This document shows positions 22,865 through 32,064 of a stretch of DNA of 64,000 nt, piece after piece. The DNA comes from Thermus hydrothermalis (GTDB lineage Bacteria; Deinococcota; Deinococci; Deinococcales; Thermaceae). Position numbers and translations under genes: made by a program. Below the pieces are notes generated by a model. It was not told the DNA's origin, did not search any database, and worked only from the letters and a program-made list of their open reading frames with translations. The stretch's first letter is position 1. Each line of letters starts with the position of its first letter. The stretch spans positions 21,948 to 85,947 of the forward strand of contig NZ_JAKTNT010000012.1 in assembly GCF_022760925.1 (NCBI RefSeq), written 5' to 3'.

Positions 22865-23710
22865 ATGCGGGAAGCCTTGGTGGCCTTGGAATCTGCCGTT
22901 CTCACCCACGGCCTGCCCTATCCCTTGAACCTGGAGGTGGCCTTGGGATTGGAGGAGGCGGTGCGGGAAGAGGGGGCAAGCCCGCGCACCATCGCCCTGC
23001 TGGACGGGGCGGTGCGGGTGGGCCTAAGCAGGGATGAGATGGAGCGCCTCGCCCAAGGCGGGGCGGAGAAGGCGAGCCTTTGGAACCTGGCGGCCCTCCT
23101 CGCCAAGGGGAAGAGCGCCGGCACCACGGTGGCGGCCACGGTCCACCTGGCCCACCGCCACGGGATAGAGGTCTTCGCCACGGGGGGCATCGGCGGGGTG
23201 CACCCCGAGCCCCACGACGAGAGCGCCGACCTCGTGGCCCTGGCCCGCACCCCCATCCTGGTGGTGGCCTCCGGGCCCAAGGCCATCCTGGACCTGAGGG
23301 CCACCTTGGAGCGGCTGGAAACCCTGGGGGTGAGCGTGGTGGGCTACCGCACGGACCGCCTGCCCGCCTTCTTCTCGCCCGTTTCCCCCTACCCCGTGCC
23401 CGCCCGGGTGGAAAGCCCCCTGGAGGCGGCCCAGGTGTACCGAGAGGCTAAGGAGCTCGGCCTGGGGGCGGTTTTGCTGATGAACCCCGTTTCCGAGGGG
23501 ATCCCCTATGAGCGGGTGGCGGCGTGGGTGGAGGAGGCGAGCCACCAAGCGGCTAGGGAAGGGGTCTACGGCAAGGCCCTCACCCCCTACCTCCTCCGGC
23601 GGCTTTCCGAGCTTTCCCACGGGGAAACGGACCGGGTGAACCGGCGCCTCCTCTTGGAAAACGCCCGCTTGGCGGCCCAGGTGGCCCGGGCCCTTGCGGG
23701 GCTAGAATAG
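22865..23710 (+). CDS. psuG: Pseudouridine-5'-phosphate glycosidase
   Basis: 281 residues from ATG 22865, slightly shorter than the usual 300 or so. Conserved PsuG segments are ALESAVLTHGLPYP, GAVRVGLS, the catalytic KGKSAGTTVAATVHLAHRHG region and FATGGIGGVHPEPHDESADL, then NPVSEGIPYERV. The enzyme reversibly splits pseudouridine 5'-phosphate into uracil and ribose 5-phosphate, salvaging RNA breakdown products. Its usual partner, the kinase PsuK, is not next to it. The frame is open further upstream but the family match begins at this ATG, which also has a TATAGT box 6 bases before it. Confidence 0.95.
   Translation: MREALVALESAVLTHGLPYPLNLEVALGLEEAVREEGASPRTIALLDGAVRVGLSRDEMERLAQGGAEKASLWNLAALLAKGKSAGTTVAATVHLAHRHGIEVFATGGIGGVHPEPHDESADLVALARTPILVVASGPKAILDLRATLERLETLGVSVVGYRTDRLPAFFSPVSPYPVPARVESPLEAAQVYREAKELGLGAVLLMNPVSEGIPYERVAAWVEEASHQAAREGVYGKALTPYLLRRLSELSHGETDRVNRRLLLENARLAAQVARALAGLE
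23703..23708 (+). promoter_or_regulatory. -10 box (TAGAAT) of the rodZ-like gene
   Basis: TAGAAT overlaps the psuG stop codon (23708-23710) and ends 6 bases before GTG 23715. Leaderless initiation is likely. Confidence 0.55.
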
Positions 23711-23714
23711 GCTT

Positions 23715-24575
23715 GTGTGCGAGCTGGGGGAAAGGCTTAGGCGGGCGCGGGAGGAGAAGGGCCTAAGCCTAAAGGAGGCGGCCGAGAGGCTTTCCCTAAA
23801 GGTGGGGGTGTTGGAGGCCCTCGAGGCCTGCCGCTTTGAGGCGCTTCCCGAACCCGCCTTGGTCCGCGGCTACCTCAGGCGGTACGCCCGGCTTTTGGGC
23901 CTGGACCCCGAGCCCCTCCTGGCCCTTTACCCCGTGGTCCCCTCCCCCGAGCCCCCTCCTCCCCGGAAAAGGGGGCGGCCTTGGTCCCTTTGGCTCCTTC
24001 TCCTTTTGGTCCTTGGGGCATTGGGCTATGGAGCCTACCTCCTCCTGAGGCCCGCCCCCACCCAGGTGGTGGCCTTACCCGAACCCCCGAAGCCCCCTGA
24101 GCCCCTTCGCCACGCCCTCCGGGTGGCGAGCGAGCCCCCCGGGGCCCGGGTGTACCTGGACGGCTTTTACCTGGGCCAGACCCCCCTGGTGACCCCGCCC
24201 TTGGAGGAGGGAAGGCGGGTTTTGCGGGTGGAGCTTCCCGGCTACGTCCCGTGGGAGGAGGAGATCCTCCTGGACCGGGACCTTTCCCTGAACCTGCGGC
24301 TTTCGCCCCTTCCCCAGGCGCCCGCTCCCGCCCCGGCTCCTTCGGCGCAGGCGGGGAAGCTCGTGCTCAAGCTAGAGGGCAGGAGCTGGCTTCGGGTGAC
24401 CCAGGGGGAGAAGCGGCTTTACGAGGGCATCCCCGAGGTGGGCACGGAGCTTAGCTTTGACCTCCCCGTGGAGGTGCGGGCGGGGAACCCCGGGGGGGTG
24501 CGGGTCTTTTTGGACGGAAAGGACCTGGGGCTTTTGGGGGAGCCGGGAAAGCCCCTGACCCGGAGCTTCCCCTAG
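23715..24575 (+). CDS. RodZ-like cell-shape protein: HTH, one membrane segment, PEGA domain
   Basis: 286 residues in the RodZ order: a Xre-type helix-turn-helix (1-70, [20 protein letters not shown]), a basic linker, one membrane helix (about 94-114), then periplasmic domains. RodZ tethers MreB to the envelope in rod-shaped cells. The first periplasmic part is a PEGA domain ([20 protein letters not shown]), which is unusual; the C-terminal part (about 215-286, ending in a strand-rich [15 protein letters not shown]) looks like the RodZ DUF4115 domain. The gene begins 5 bases after psuG. A transcription-factor role for the HTH is unlikely. Confidence 0.82.
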   Translation: MCELGERLRRAREEKGLSLKEAAERLSLKVGVLEALEACRFEALPEPALVRGYLRRYARLLGLDPEPLLALYPVVPSPEPPPPRKRGRPWSLWLLLLLVLGALGYGAYLLLRPAPTQVVALPEPPKPPEPLRHALRVASEPPGARVYLDGFYLGQTPLVTPPLEEGRRVLRVELPGYVPWEEEILLDRDLSLNLRLSPLPQAPAPAPAPSAQAGKLVLKLEGRSWLRVTQGEKRLYEGIPEVGTELSFDLPVEVRAGNPGGVRVFLDGKDLGLLGEPGKPLTRSFP

Positions 24576-24596
24576 GCGGGGGCCTCGGGTTTTCGC

Positions 24597-24628
24597 TATA
24601 CTGCAACCTTGTTGGGGCTTGGCCCCAA
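24597..24628 (+). promoter_or_regulatory. -10 box and 5'-leader hairpin of rimO
   Basis: TATACT (24597-24602) is followed by a perfect 7-bp hairpin, TTGGGGC (24612-24618), loop TTG, GCCCCAA (24622-24628). The two A bases that close the hairpin are the first bases of the AAGGAG ribosome-binding site, so the structure could control access to it. Confidence 0.5.
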
Positions 24629-24636
24629 GGAGCGCT

Positions 24637-25941
24637 ATGGCAAAGATCGGCTTCGTGAGCCTGGGTTGCCCCAAGGCTTTGGTGGATTCCGAGCAGATCC
24701 TCTCCCGGCTCAAAGCCTTAGGCTACGAGACGAGCCCAACCTACGAGGAGGCCGAGGTGGTCATCGTGAACACCTGCGGCTTCATCACCCCTGCGGTGGA
24801 GGAGAGCCTCGAGGCCATCGGGGAGGCGCTAAAGGAAAACGGTCGGGTCATCGTGACGGGGTGCCTGGGGGCGCGGCCGGAGGTGATCCGCGAGCGCCAC
24901 CCGGAAGTTTTAGCGGTCACGGGGCCAGGGGAGGTGGAGGAGGTTTTGGAGGCGGTGGAGAAGGTCCTGCCCCCTCCCCGGGACCCCTTCTTGGACCTGG
25001 TGCCGCCCCAGGTGAAGCTTACGCCCAAACACTACGCCTACCTGAAGCTTTCCGAGGGGTGCGACCACCGCTGTAGCTTCTGCATCATCCCCAAGCTCCG
25101 GGGGAGGCTCCGCTCCCGGGACGCCGCCGAGGTCCTGGCCGAGGCGGCGAGGCTCGTGGCCACGGGCACCAAGGAACTCCTCCTCGTCGCCCAGGACCTT
25201 TCCGCCTACGGGGTGGACCTGGGCCACCGGGCGAGCTTCTGGGGTGACCGCCTGGTGCGGGCGGAGCTTAAGGACCTCCTCGCCCACATGGCGGAGCTTG
25301 GGGCCTGGATAAGGCTCCACTACGTCTACCCTTACCCCCACGTAAAAGACCTCCTTCCCCTCATGGCCGAGGGAAAGGTCCTCCCTTACTTGGACGTGCC
25401 CTTGCAACACGCCTCCGAGCGCATCCTGCGCCGCATGCGCCGGCCAGGGGGGTACCAAAGCCACCTCAAGACCCTTAAGGCCTGGCGGGAGGTGGTGCCG
25501 GACCTCGCCCTCCGCTCCACCTTCATCGTGGGCTTTCCCGGGGAGACGGAGGAGGACTTCCAGGTCCTCCTGGACTTCCTGGAGGAGGCGGAGCTGGACC
25601 GGGTAGGGGTCTTCACCTACTCCCCGGTGGAGGGGGCGGAGGCCAACGCCCTGGACGGCCACGTGCCCGAGGAGGTAAAGGAGGAGCGGAAGGCGAGGCT
25701 TATGGACCTCCAGGCCAAGGTGAGCCTGCGGAAAAACCAGCGCTTCGTGGGGAAGACGCTTGAGGTCCTGGTGGACGAGCTTCCCGAGCCAGGCCTTGCC
25801 GTGGGCCGCACCTACCGCGACTCCCCCGGCATTGACGGGGTGATCTACGTGGAAACGGACGGTACGGCGCGGGTGGGGGAGTGGATCCAGGCCAGGGTGA
25901 CCCGGGCCGACACCTACGACCTTTACGGGGTCCAGGTTTAG
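24637..25941 (+). CDS. rimO: Ribosomal protein S12 methylthiotransferase
   Basis: 434 residues from ATG 24637, which has AAGGAG a few bases upstream; the frame is open six codons earlier but those are not conserved. The N-terminal UPF0004 domain has cysteines including Cys11 in [13 protein letters not shown], the radical-SAM core carries CX3CX2C at Cys142, Cys146 and Cys149 (GCDHRCSFC), and a C-terminal TRAM domain follows (about 365-434). KxLVDSE and the [16 protein letters not shown] signature distinguish RimO from MiaB. It adds a methylthio group to the conserved Asp of ribosomal protein S12, using two 4Fe-4S clusters. Confidence 0.96.
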   Translation: MAKIGFVSLGCPKALVDSEQILSRLKALGYETSPTYEEAEVVIVNTCGFITPAVEESLEAIGEALKENGRVIVTGCLGARPEVIRERHPEVLAVTGPGEVEEVLEAVEKVLPPPRDPFLDLVPPQVKLTPKHYAYLKLSEGCDHRCSFCIIPKLRGRLRSRDAAEVLAEAARLVATGTKELLLVAQDLSAYGVDLGHRASFWGDRLVRAELKDLLAHMAELGAWIRLHYVYPYPHVKDLLPLMAEGKVLPYLDVPLQHASERILRRMRRPGGYQSHLKTLKAWREVVPDLALRSTFIVGFPGETEEDFQVLLDFLEEAELDRVGVFTYSPVEGAEANALDGHVPEEVKEERKARLMDLQAKVSLRKNQRFVGKTLEVLVDELPEPGLAVGRTYRDSPGIDGVIYVETDGTARVGEWIQARVTRADTYDLYGVQV

Positions 25942-25953
25942 CATAGGGGCGGT

Positions 25954-27291
25954 ATGTACATCGTCATCGCTGGGGGCGGGGAGGTGGGCGGGGAGCTTGC
26001 CCGTACCCTGGAGAAGGCCCACGAGGTGGTGGTCATTGACCGGAACCCCCAGGCCAAGGAGCGCCTGGCCCACCTGGACGTGAAGGTGGTGGTGGGCGGG
26101 GCCACGGACCCCGACACCCTCAGGGAGGCCGGGGTGGACCGGGCGGATCTCTTCATCGCCAGCACGGATTCCGACGAGGTGAACCTCCTCGCCTCCCTCC
26201 TAGCCAAGGGCCTTGGGGCCAAGGAAACCCTTTGCTTCGTGGGCAAAGGGGGGTACGTGGAGGTTTTGGCCGATCCCCGCACGGCGGAAATCCTTGGAAC
26301 CCGCATTGACAAGGTGCTTTGGCCGCAAAGGGCCATGGCCCGGGAGATCGTGGAGGTGATCCTGGTCCCCGGGGCGGTGGACACGGAGTTCCTGGCGGGG
26401 GGGAGGCTTCGCTTCGTGGAGTACCGGGTGAAGGAAGGTGGGCCTTACGTCCACCGCCTCCTGACCGAGGAAGCCTGGCCCGAAGGGGTCTTGGTGGTGG
26501 GGGTGGTGCGGGACGGGGCCTTCCTTAGCTTCGCTCATCCGGATTTTCCCGAGCTCGTGCTGGAGCCTGGGGACAAGCTCCTCTTCGTCACCACCCTGAG
26601 GGCCTTCCCTGAGCTGGAGGCCTGCTTCGCCACGGGCCGGGGCGTGCGTCGGGTCATGATCCTGGGCGGGGGGAACGTGGGGTTTATGGTGGCCCAGGAG
26701 CTTTTGCGCAGGCGGCTGGAGGTAGTTATCGTTGAGCCCAACCGGGAGCGGTGCGAGTGGCTTTCCCAAGAGCTTCCCGGGGCGCTCGTCATCCAGGGGG
26801 ACGGCACGGACCTGGAGCTTTTGGAGGCGGAGGGGATGCAGGAGGCGGACGCCGTGGTGGCGGTTACGGACAACGACGAGAAAAACCTCCTCGCCTCCCT
26901 CCTCGCCAAGCAACTAGGGGTGGGCAAGGTCATCACCCGGGTTTCCCGCTCGGAAACCCGCAGGCTCTTTGAACAGGTGGGGATTGACCTCCCCCTCACG
27001 CCCCGCCAGGCGGCGGTGCGGGGGGTATTGGACTTCCTGGGACCGGAGAACGTGGAGCATGTTTCCACCATGGACGAGAACATAGAGCTTCTGGAGGTGG
27101 AGCTTCCTGGAGACTTCCGCCCGAGACCCCTTAAGGCCCTGGCCGAGCCCCAGGTGGTTCCCGTGGCGTTGGAACGGGATCACCGGGTGATGCTTTACCG
27201 GGAGGACCTGTCGGCCCTCCCTGGGGATCGGCTCTTCTTGGTGGCGGCCCGGGAGGTGGCGGATGAAACCGTGGCTCGCATCGCCCGCTAG
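25954..27291 (+). CDS. trkA: Trk potassium-uptake regulatory subunit
   Basis: 445 residues made of two similar halves, each a RCK_N NAD-binding domain plus a RCK_C domain: GGGEVGGELARTLE at residue 5 and LGGGNVGFMVAQELL near 235, with VVGGATDPDTL and VIQGDGTDLELL at matching places. TrkA sits on the cytoplasmic face of TrkH and gates potassium and proton flow in response to nucleotides. The gene overlaps trkH by 29 bases, so both subunits are produced together. The start has no strong ribosome-binding site. Confidence 0.96.
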   Translation: MYIVIAGGGEVGGELARTLEKAHEVVVIDRNPQAKERLAHLDVKVVVGGATDPDTLREAGVDRADLFIASTDSDEVNLLASLLAKGLGAKETLCFVGKGGYVEVLADPRTAEILGTRIDKVLWPQRAMAREIVEVILVPGAVDTEFLAGGRLRFVEYRVKEGGPYVHRLLTEEAWPEGVLVVGVVRDGAFLSFAHPDFPELVLEPGDKLLFVTTLRAFPELEACFATGRGVRRVMILGGGNVGFMVAQELLRRRLEVVIVEPNRERCEWLSQELPGALVIQGDGTDLELLEAEGMQEADAVVAVTDNDEKNLLASLLAKQLGVGKVITRVSRSETRRLFEQVGIDLPLTPRQAAVRGVLDFLGPENVEHVSTMDENIELLEVELPGDFRPRPLKALAEPQVVPVALERDHRVMLYREDLSALPGDRLFLVAAREVADETVARIAR

Positions 27292-28735
27292 GCCGGGCTT
27301 CCGCTCAAGCCTTTACCTCCTCGGGCTCACCTACCAGGGGATGGGGGCCCTCCTTTTCCTGTTCGCCCTTCTGGCTTTGCTCTTGGAGGAGGATGCCCGG
27401 GGTTTCGCCCTTGGGGCGCTTCTGGGGATGCTTCTGGGTAGAGCCCTTCAGGCCATGGGCCATCCCCAGGCCCAGCCCCGCAGGGCCGAGGTCTTTGCCA
27501 GCGTGGCCCTCCTTTGGATCCTGGTGCCCGCCTTGGGGGCTGTGCCTTACTGGGTTTCCGGGGGGCTTGGCTACCTGGACGCCCTCTTTGAGTCGGTTTC
27601 CGGCTTCACCACCACCGGGGCCACGGTCCTCGCCGATTTCCGCCAGTTCGGGCAAAGCCTTTTCCTCTGGCGCGCCCTTACCCAGTGGATGGGGGGCATC
27701 GGTATCGTGGTGCTTTTCTTGGTGATCTTCCCCCAGCTCCAGGTGGCGGGGCGCCAGGCCTTTTTCGCCGAGAGCACGGGGGTAGAGAAGGACCGCCTGA
27801 CCCCGAGGCTTCGGCACACGGCCATGGCGGTGCTCAGGGTGTACCTGCTTCTCACGGGGTTTGCCTTCCTCGCCTACCTGGGGGCGGGTATTCCCCTTTA
27901 CGAGGCCTTGGCCAACGCCCTCACCACCATTCCCGCCGGGGGATTTAGCCCGAACCCCCAAAGCTTCGCCGCCTATACCCCTTTGGCCCAGTGGCTGGGT
28001 ACCCTTTTCATGTTTTTGGCGGGGGTCAACTTCCTTTTGCAGTACCGGCTTTTCTTTGGCCGGGAAGTGAAGCCTCTTCTTCGGGACGCCGAGTTCCGCG
28101 CCTATGTGGGTGTCGTGTTCCTCTTCGGGACCCTTCTCGCCCTATACCTCTACACCCACCACATGTACGGGCTGGAGGCGAGCCTCCGCCACGCTTTTTT
28201 CCAGGTGGTATCTATCCTCACCACCACGGGTTTCGCCAGCGTGGACTTCGCTCAGTGGGTGGTTCCCGCCCAGGCTCTCTTGGTCTTCTTGATGTTCATT
28301 GGCGGAAGCGCCGGCTCGGGAGCGGGGGGCATCAAGGTGGTGCGCTGGCTCCTCCTTTTTGGGCTTTTGCGCCGGGAGGTTACCCGTACCCTGCACCCAA
28401 AAGCGGTCTTGCCCCTCCGCTTGGGCGCGCGGGTAGTGCCGGAGGAGGCCCTTCGGCAGGTGGCCGTTTTCGTTTTCCTCTACACCGTGCTCTTCGGTCT
28501 GGGAACCTTGGCTTTGGCCCTTTTGGAAGGCGACTTCGTGGTGGCCTTCACCGCCAGCGCCCAAGCCATCGGCAACATCGGCCCAGGGCTTGGTCCCGTG
28601 GGGCCCATGGGTTCGTATGCGGAGCTTACCCCGCTGTCTAAACTGGTCCTGGTCTTCCAGATGTGGGCCGGACGCATAGAGATTCTGCCCGTGGTCCTCC
28701 TCTTTAGCCCGGAACTTTGGCAAAGGCTCCGTTAG
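27263..28735 (+). CDS. trkH: Trk potassium-uptake channel subunit
   Basis: 490 residues with four pore repeats. Selectivity-filter-like segments are visible in SVSGFTTTGATVLADF, TTIPAGGFSPNP, SILTTTGFASVDF and SAQAIGNIGPGLGPVG; the conserved WMGGIGIVVLFLVIFPQL follows the first pore. The first 18 residues, with ARPGFRSSL, precede the first membrane helix and could include a later start. TrkH forms the potassium-conducting pore in the inner membrane, paired with the upstream TrkA. It overlaps trkA by 29 bases. Confidence 0.95.
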   Translation: MKPWLASPARPGFRSSLYLLGLTYQGMGALLFLFALLALLLEEDARGFALGALLGMLLGRALQAMGHPQAQPRRAEVFASVALLWILVPALGAVPYWVSGGLGYLDALFESVSGFTTTGATVLADFRQFGQSLFLWRALTQWMGGIGIVVLFLVIFPQLQVAGRQAFFAESTGVEKDRLTPRLRHTAMAVLRVYLLLTGFAFLAYLGAGIPLYEALANALTTIPAGGFSPNPQSFAAYTPLAQWLGTLFMFLAGVNFLLQYRLFFGREVKPLLRDAEFRAYVGVVFLFGTLLALYLYTHHMYGLEASLRHAFFQVVSILTTTGFASVDFAQWVVPAQALLVFLMFIGGSAGSGAGGIKVVRWLLLFGLLRREVTRTLHPKAVLPLRLGARVVPEEALRQVAVFVFLYTVLFGLGTLALALLEGDFVVAFTASAQAIGNIGPGLGPVGPMGSYAELTPLSKLVLVFQMWAGRIEILPVVLLFSPELWQRLR

Positions 28736-28747
28736 TTTGGGTATAAT
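28717..28747 (+). promoter_or_regulatory. Promoter of the glucan phosphorylase gene
   Basis: TTGGCA (28717-28722) and a perfect TATAAT (28742-28747) are 19 bases apart. The GTG at 28756 follows the -10 box by 8 bases, so the message is probably leaderless. The -35 box lies inside the end of trkH. Confidence 0.65.
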
Positions 28748-28755
28748 CTCCCCCC

Positions 28756-31212
28756 GTGAGGACCCTAGGCCATATCACCGCCATGCCCGTGCTCCCGGGG
28801 CCCCTACAGGGCTTGCGGGAGCTTGCGTATAACCTTTGGTGGAGCTGGAATCCGGAGGCGGCGGAGCTATTCCAAGAAATAGATCCTTTGCTCTGGAAGC
28901 GCTTCCGGGGTAACCCGGTGAAGCTCCTCTTGGAGGTGGACCCGGCCCGCCTCGAGGCCCTCTCCGGCACCAGCTACCCCGCCCGGGTGGAGGCGGTGGT
29001 GGGCGCCCTGCGCCGCTACCTGGAGGAAAGGCGGGCCAAACGGGGCCCCAGCGTGGCCTATTTCTCCGCCGAGTACGGCTTCCATAGCTCCTTGCCCATC
29101 TACTCCGGGGGGCTTGGGGTCTTGGCCGGGGACCACATCAAGGCGGCCAGCGACCAGGGCCTGGACCTCTTGGGGGTGGGGATCTTCTACCACGAGGGGT
29201 ACTTTCACCAGCGCCTTTCCCCCGAAGGGGCCCAGGTGGAGGTGTACGAGCCCTTGCACCCCGAAGCCCTTCCCCTCCTTCCCGTGCAGGACCCCGAGGG
29301 GCGGCCCCTAAGGGTGGGCCTGGATCTGCCGGGAAGGAGGCTTCTCCTTGGGGCTTACCGGGTCCAGGTGGGGGCGGTGCCCGTCTACCTCCTCACCGCC
29401 AACCTGCCGGAAAACGCCCCCGAGGACCGGGCCATCACCGCCAGGCTCTATGCCCCGGGCTTGGAGATGCGCCTTTTGCAGGAGATGGTCCTGGGGATTG
29501 GGGGAGTGAGGCTATTGCGCGCCTTGGGCCTTTCGCCCCAGGTCTTCCACATGAACGAGGGCCACTCCGCTTTTCTGGGACTGGAAAGGCTTCGGGAGCT
29601 CCTTTCGGAGGGGCATCCTTTCCCCGTGGCCTTGGAGAGGGTCCGGGCCGGGGCCCTTTTCACCACCCATACCCCCGTGCCCGCCGGCCACGACGCCTTT
29701 CCCCTGGACCTGGTGGAGCGTTACCTGGGGGGCTTCTTTGCGGGGCTTGGGGTGGGGTGGGAGGCGCTTTTGGCCTTGGGCCTCGAGGAGAAGCCTTGGG
29801 GGAAGGTCTTCTCCATGTCCAAGCTGGCCCTTTCCACCAGCGCCCAGGCCAACGGGGTCTCCCGCCTCCATGGGGAGGTTTCCCGCCGGATGTTCCACCA
29901 CCTCTGGCCCGAGCTCCTGCCCGAGGAGGTGCCCATCGGCCATGTGACCAACGGCGTGCACACCTGGACCTTCCTCCACCCCCGCCTCCGCCGCCACTAC
30001 GCCGAGGTCTTCGGCCCCGAGTGGCTCAAGCGCCCGGAGGACCCCGCCACCTGGAAGGTGGAGGGGTTGGGGGAGGAGTTTTGGCGCATCCACCAAGAGC
30101 TCCGGGGCGACCTGGTGCGGGAGGTGCGTAGGCGGCTTTACGAGCAGCGCCGCCGCAACGGGGAAAGCCCAAGCCGCCTGCGCGAGGCGGAAAGGGCCTT
30201 GGACACGGAAGCCCTCACCATTGGCTTCGCCCGCCGCTTCGCCACCTACAAGCGGGCGGTCCTCCTCTTCAAGGACCCAGAAAGGCTTCTTAAGATCGTG
30301 CGGGGGCCCTACCCGGTCCAGTTTGTCTTCGCCGGCAAAGCCCACCCCAAGGACGAGCCGGGAAAGGCGTACCTGCAGGAGCTGGTGGCCAAGATCCGGG
30401 AGCTCGGCCTCGAGGACCGCATGGTGGTCCTGGAGGACTACGATATGTACCTGGCCCGCGTCCTGGTCCACGGCTCGGACGTCTGGCTCAACACCCCCCG
30501 GCGCCCCATGGAGGCCTCCGGGACGAGCGGCATGAAGGCCGCTTTGAACGGGGCCCTTAACCTGAGCGTGCTGGACGGCTGGTGGGCCGAGGCCTATAAC
30601 GGCAAGAACGGCTTCGCCATCGGGGACGAACGCACCTACGAGAACGAGGAGGCCCAGGACATGGCGGACGCCCAGGCCCTTTACGACGTCCTGGAGTCCG
30701 AGGTCCTCCCCCTCTTCTACGCCGTGGGGTCCGAAGGGTACTCCTCTGGCTGGCTTTCCATGGTCCACGAGAGCCTGCGCACCGTGGGACCCCGCTTCAG
30801 CGCCGCCCGCATGGTGGCGGAGTACGCAGCGCTTTACCAAACCGGGAAGGCTTGGTCCGAGCGCGCCGCCCTAGAGGCGGAAGCCCTTAAGGCCTTCCAC
30901 GAAGCCCTCCCCGCCTTCTTCGCCTTGGGCCTCGAGGTGGAGGTGCCGGGGGACCTCACCCTGAACGGCACCCCCATGCGGGTGCGGGCCTGGGTGAAGG
31001 GGGAGGTGCCCGAGGCCTTAAGGCCCTTTTTGGGGGTGGAGCTCGTGGTGCGCCGGGGGGATGGGGCCTTCTGGGTGGTGCCCTTGGCGCCGGAGGGGGA
31101 CGGCTACGGCCTGGCCTACCGTCCTCCCCGTCCCGGGAGCTACGCCTATGGGGTGCGCCTGGCCTTGAGGCACCCCGTCACCGGCCGGGTGGGGTGGGTG
31201 CGCTGGGCCTAG
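28756..31212 (+). CDS. glgP: Alpha-glucan (glycogen/maltodextrin) phosphorylase
   Basis: 818 residues, the length of the short bacterial GT35 branch found in Thermus. The N-terminus has ELAYNLWWSWNPEA, followed by YFSAEYGFHSSLPIYSGGLG and HMNEGHSAFLGLER. The PLP-binding region is GTSGMKAALNGALNLSVLDG, with Lys594 as the Schiff-base lysine. It phosphorolyses alpha-1,4-glucans to glucose 1-phosphate in the cytoplasm. It has its own TATAAT promoter and no glycogen-metabolism neighbours. GTG 28756 is the start because of the -10 spacing. Confidence 0.95.
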   Translation: MRTLGHITAMPVLPGPLQGLRELAYNLWWSWNPEAAELFQEIDPLLWKRFRGNPVKLLLEVDPARLEALSGTSYPARVEAVVGALRRYLEERRAKRGPSVAYFSAEYGFHSSLPIYSGGLGVLAGDHIKAASDQGLDLLGVGIFYHEGYFHQRLSPEGAQVEVYEPLHPEALPLLPVQDPEGRPLRVGLDLPGRRLLLGAYRVQVGAVPVYLLTANLPENAPEDRAITARLYAPGLEMRLLQEMVLGIGGVRLLRALGLSPQVFHMNEGHSAFLGLERLRELLSEGHPFPVALERVRAGALFTTHTPVPAGHDAFPLDLVERYLGGFFAGLGVGWEALLALGLEEKPWGKVFSMSKLALSTSAQANGVSRLHGEVSRRMFHHLWPELLPEEVPIGHVTNGVHTWTFLHPRLRRHYAEVFGPEWLKRPEDPATWKVEGLGEEFWRIHQELRGDLVREVRRRLYEQRRRNGESPSRLREAERALDTEALTIGFARRFATYKRAVLLFKDPERLLKIVRGPYPVQFVFAGKAHPKDEPGKAYLQELVAKIRELGLEDRMVVLEDYDMYLARVLVHGSDVWLNTPRRPMEASGTSGMKAALNGALNLSVLDGWWAEAYNGKNGFAIGDERTYENEEAQDMADAQALYDVLESEVLPLFYAVGSEGYSSGWLSMVHESLRTVGPRFSAARMVAEYAALYQTGKAWSERAALEAEALKAFHEALPAFFALGLEVEVPGDLTLNGTPMRVRAWVKGEVPEALRPFLGVELVVRRGDGAFWVVPLAPEGDGYGLAYRPPRPGSYAYGVRLALRHPVTGRVGWVRWA

Positions 31213-31218
31213 GCTTGC

Positions 31219-31224
31219 TATAAT
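31219..31224 (+). promoter_or_regulatory. -10 box (TATAAT) of the amino-acid transporter operon
   Basis: A perfect TATAAT lies 27 bases before ATG 31252; the short leader contains AAGGAGG (31239-31245). No clear -35 box was found. Confidence 0.6.
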
Positions 31225-31251
31225 CTTCCGGTGTACGCAAGGAGGTATGCG

Positions 31252-32016
31252 ATGAAGAAGCTTTTTGTGCTTATAGGCCTTTTGGCGCTTTCCCTGGGGT
31301 TTGCCCAGGTGCGGAGCTTGGACCAGATCCGGCGCTCGGGGGAGATCCGCATCGGCACGGAAGGGGCTTTCCCCCCGTTCAACTACTTTGACGAGAAGAA
31401 CCAGCTTACCGGCTTTGAGGTTGAGCTGGGCAACGCCATCGCCAAGAAGCTGGGCCTGAAGCCGGTCTGGATCACCCAGGCCTTTGACAGCCTCCTCATC
31501 CAGCTCAACCAGGGCCGCTTTGACTTCGTCATCGCCTCCCACGGCATCACCGAGGAGCGGGCCAAGGCGGTGGACTTCACCAACCCCCACTACTGCACGG
31601 GCGGGGTCATCGTGAGCCGGAAGGGAGGCCCTAAGACGGCCAAGGACCTCCAGGGCAAGGTGGTGGGGGTGCAGATCGGCACCACCTACATGGAGGCGGC
31701 GCAGAAGATCCCCGGAGTCAAGCAGGTGCGCACCTACCAGAAGGATCCGGACGCCCTCCAAGACCTCCTGGCAGGCCGCTTGGACGCCTGGATTACCGAC
31801 CGCTTCGTGGCCAAGGAGGCCATCAAGGAGAGGAAGCTGGAGAACACCCTGCAACTGGGGGAGCTGGTTTTCCAGGAGAGGGTGGCCATGGCGGTGGCCA
31901 AGGGCAACAAGAGCCTCCTGAACGCCCTCAACAACGCCCTGTCCGAGCTGATGAAGGACGGCACCTACGCGCAGATCTCCAAGAAGTGGTTTGGGGAGGA
32001 CGTGCGCTGCAAGTAG
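31252..32016 (+). CDS. Amino-acid ABC transporter substrate-binding protein
   Basis: 254 residues with a signal peptide (MKKLFVLIGLLALSLGFAQ) and the SBP_bac_3 fold: IRIGTEGAFPPFNYFDEKNQ, GFEVELGNAIAKKLGLKP and the DFVIASHGIT and RAKAVDFTNPHY segments. It captures a polar amino acid in the periplasm for the permease at 32065 and the ATPase at 35897. ATG 31252 is preceded by AAGGAGG at good spacing, better than the GTG at 31231. A terminator-like hairpin follows the gene, which would give more binding protein than permease. The specificity (Glu/Gln, Arg, other) is not readable. Confidence 0.93.
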   Translation: MKKLFVLIGLLALSLGFAQVRSLDQIRRSGEIRIGTEGAFPPFNYFDEKNQLTGFEVELGNAIAKKLGLKPVWITQAFDSLLIQLNQGRFDFVIASHGITEERAKAVDFTNPHYCTGGVIVSRKGGPKTAKDLQGKVVGVQIGTTYMEAAQKIPGVKQVRTYQKDPDALQDLLAGRLDAWITDRFVAKEAIKERKLENTLQLGELVFQERVAMAVAKGNKSLLNALNNALSELMKDGTYAQISKKWFGEDVRCK

Positions 32017-32028
32017 CCCGTATTTGAC

Positions 32029-32058
32029 CCAAGGGCCGAGCGCCCTTGGGGTTTTCTT
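32029..32058 (+). terminator. Terminator/attenuator after the substrate-binding protein gene
   Basis: Perfect 8-bp stem CCAAGGGC/GCCCTTGG with a 5-base loop, followed by GTTTTCTTCT. It lies between the binding-protein and permease genes, so partial readthrough is expected. Confidence 0.8.
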
Positions 32059-32064
32059 CTGCCT

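Noticed and set aside
29512..30840. Minus-strand open frame of 442 codons opposite glgP
   Set aside because: Shadow frame; glgP is certain from its catalytic motifs.
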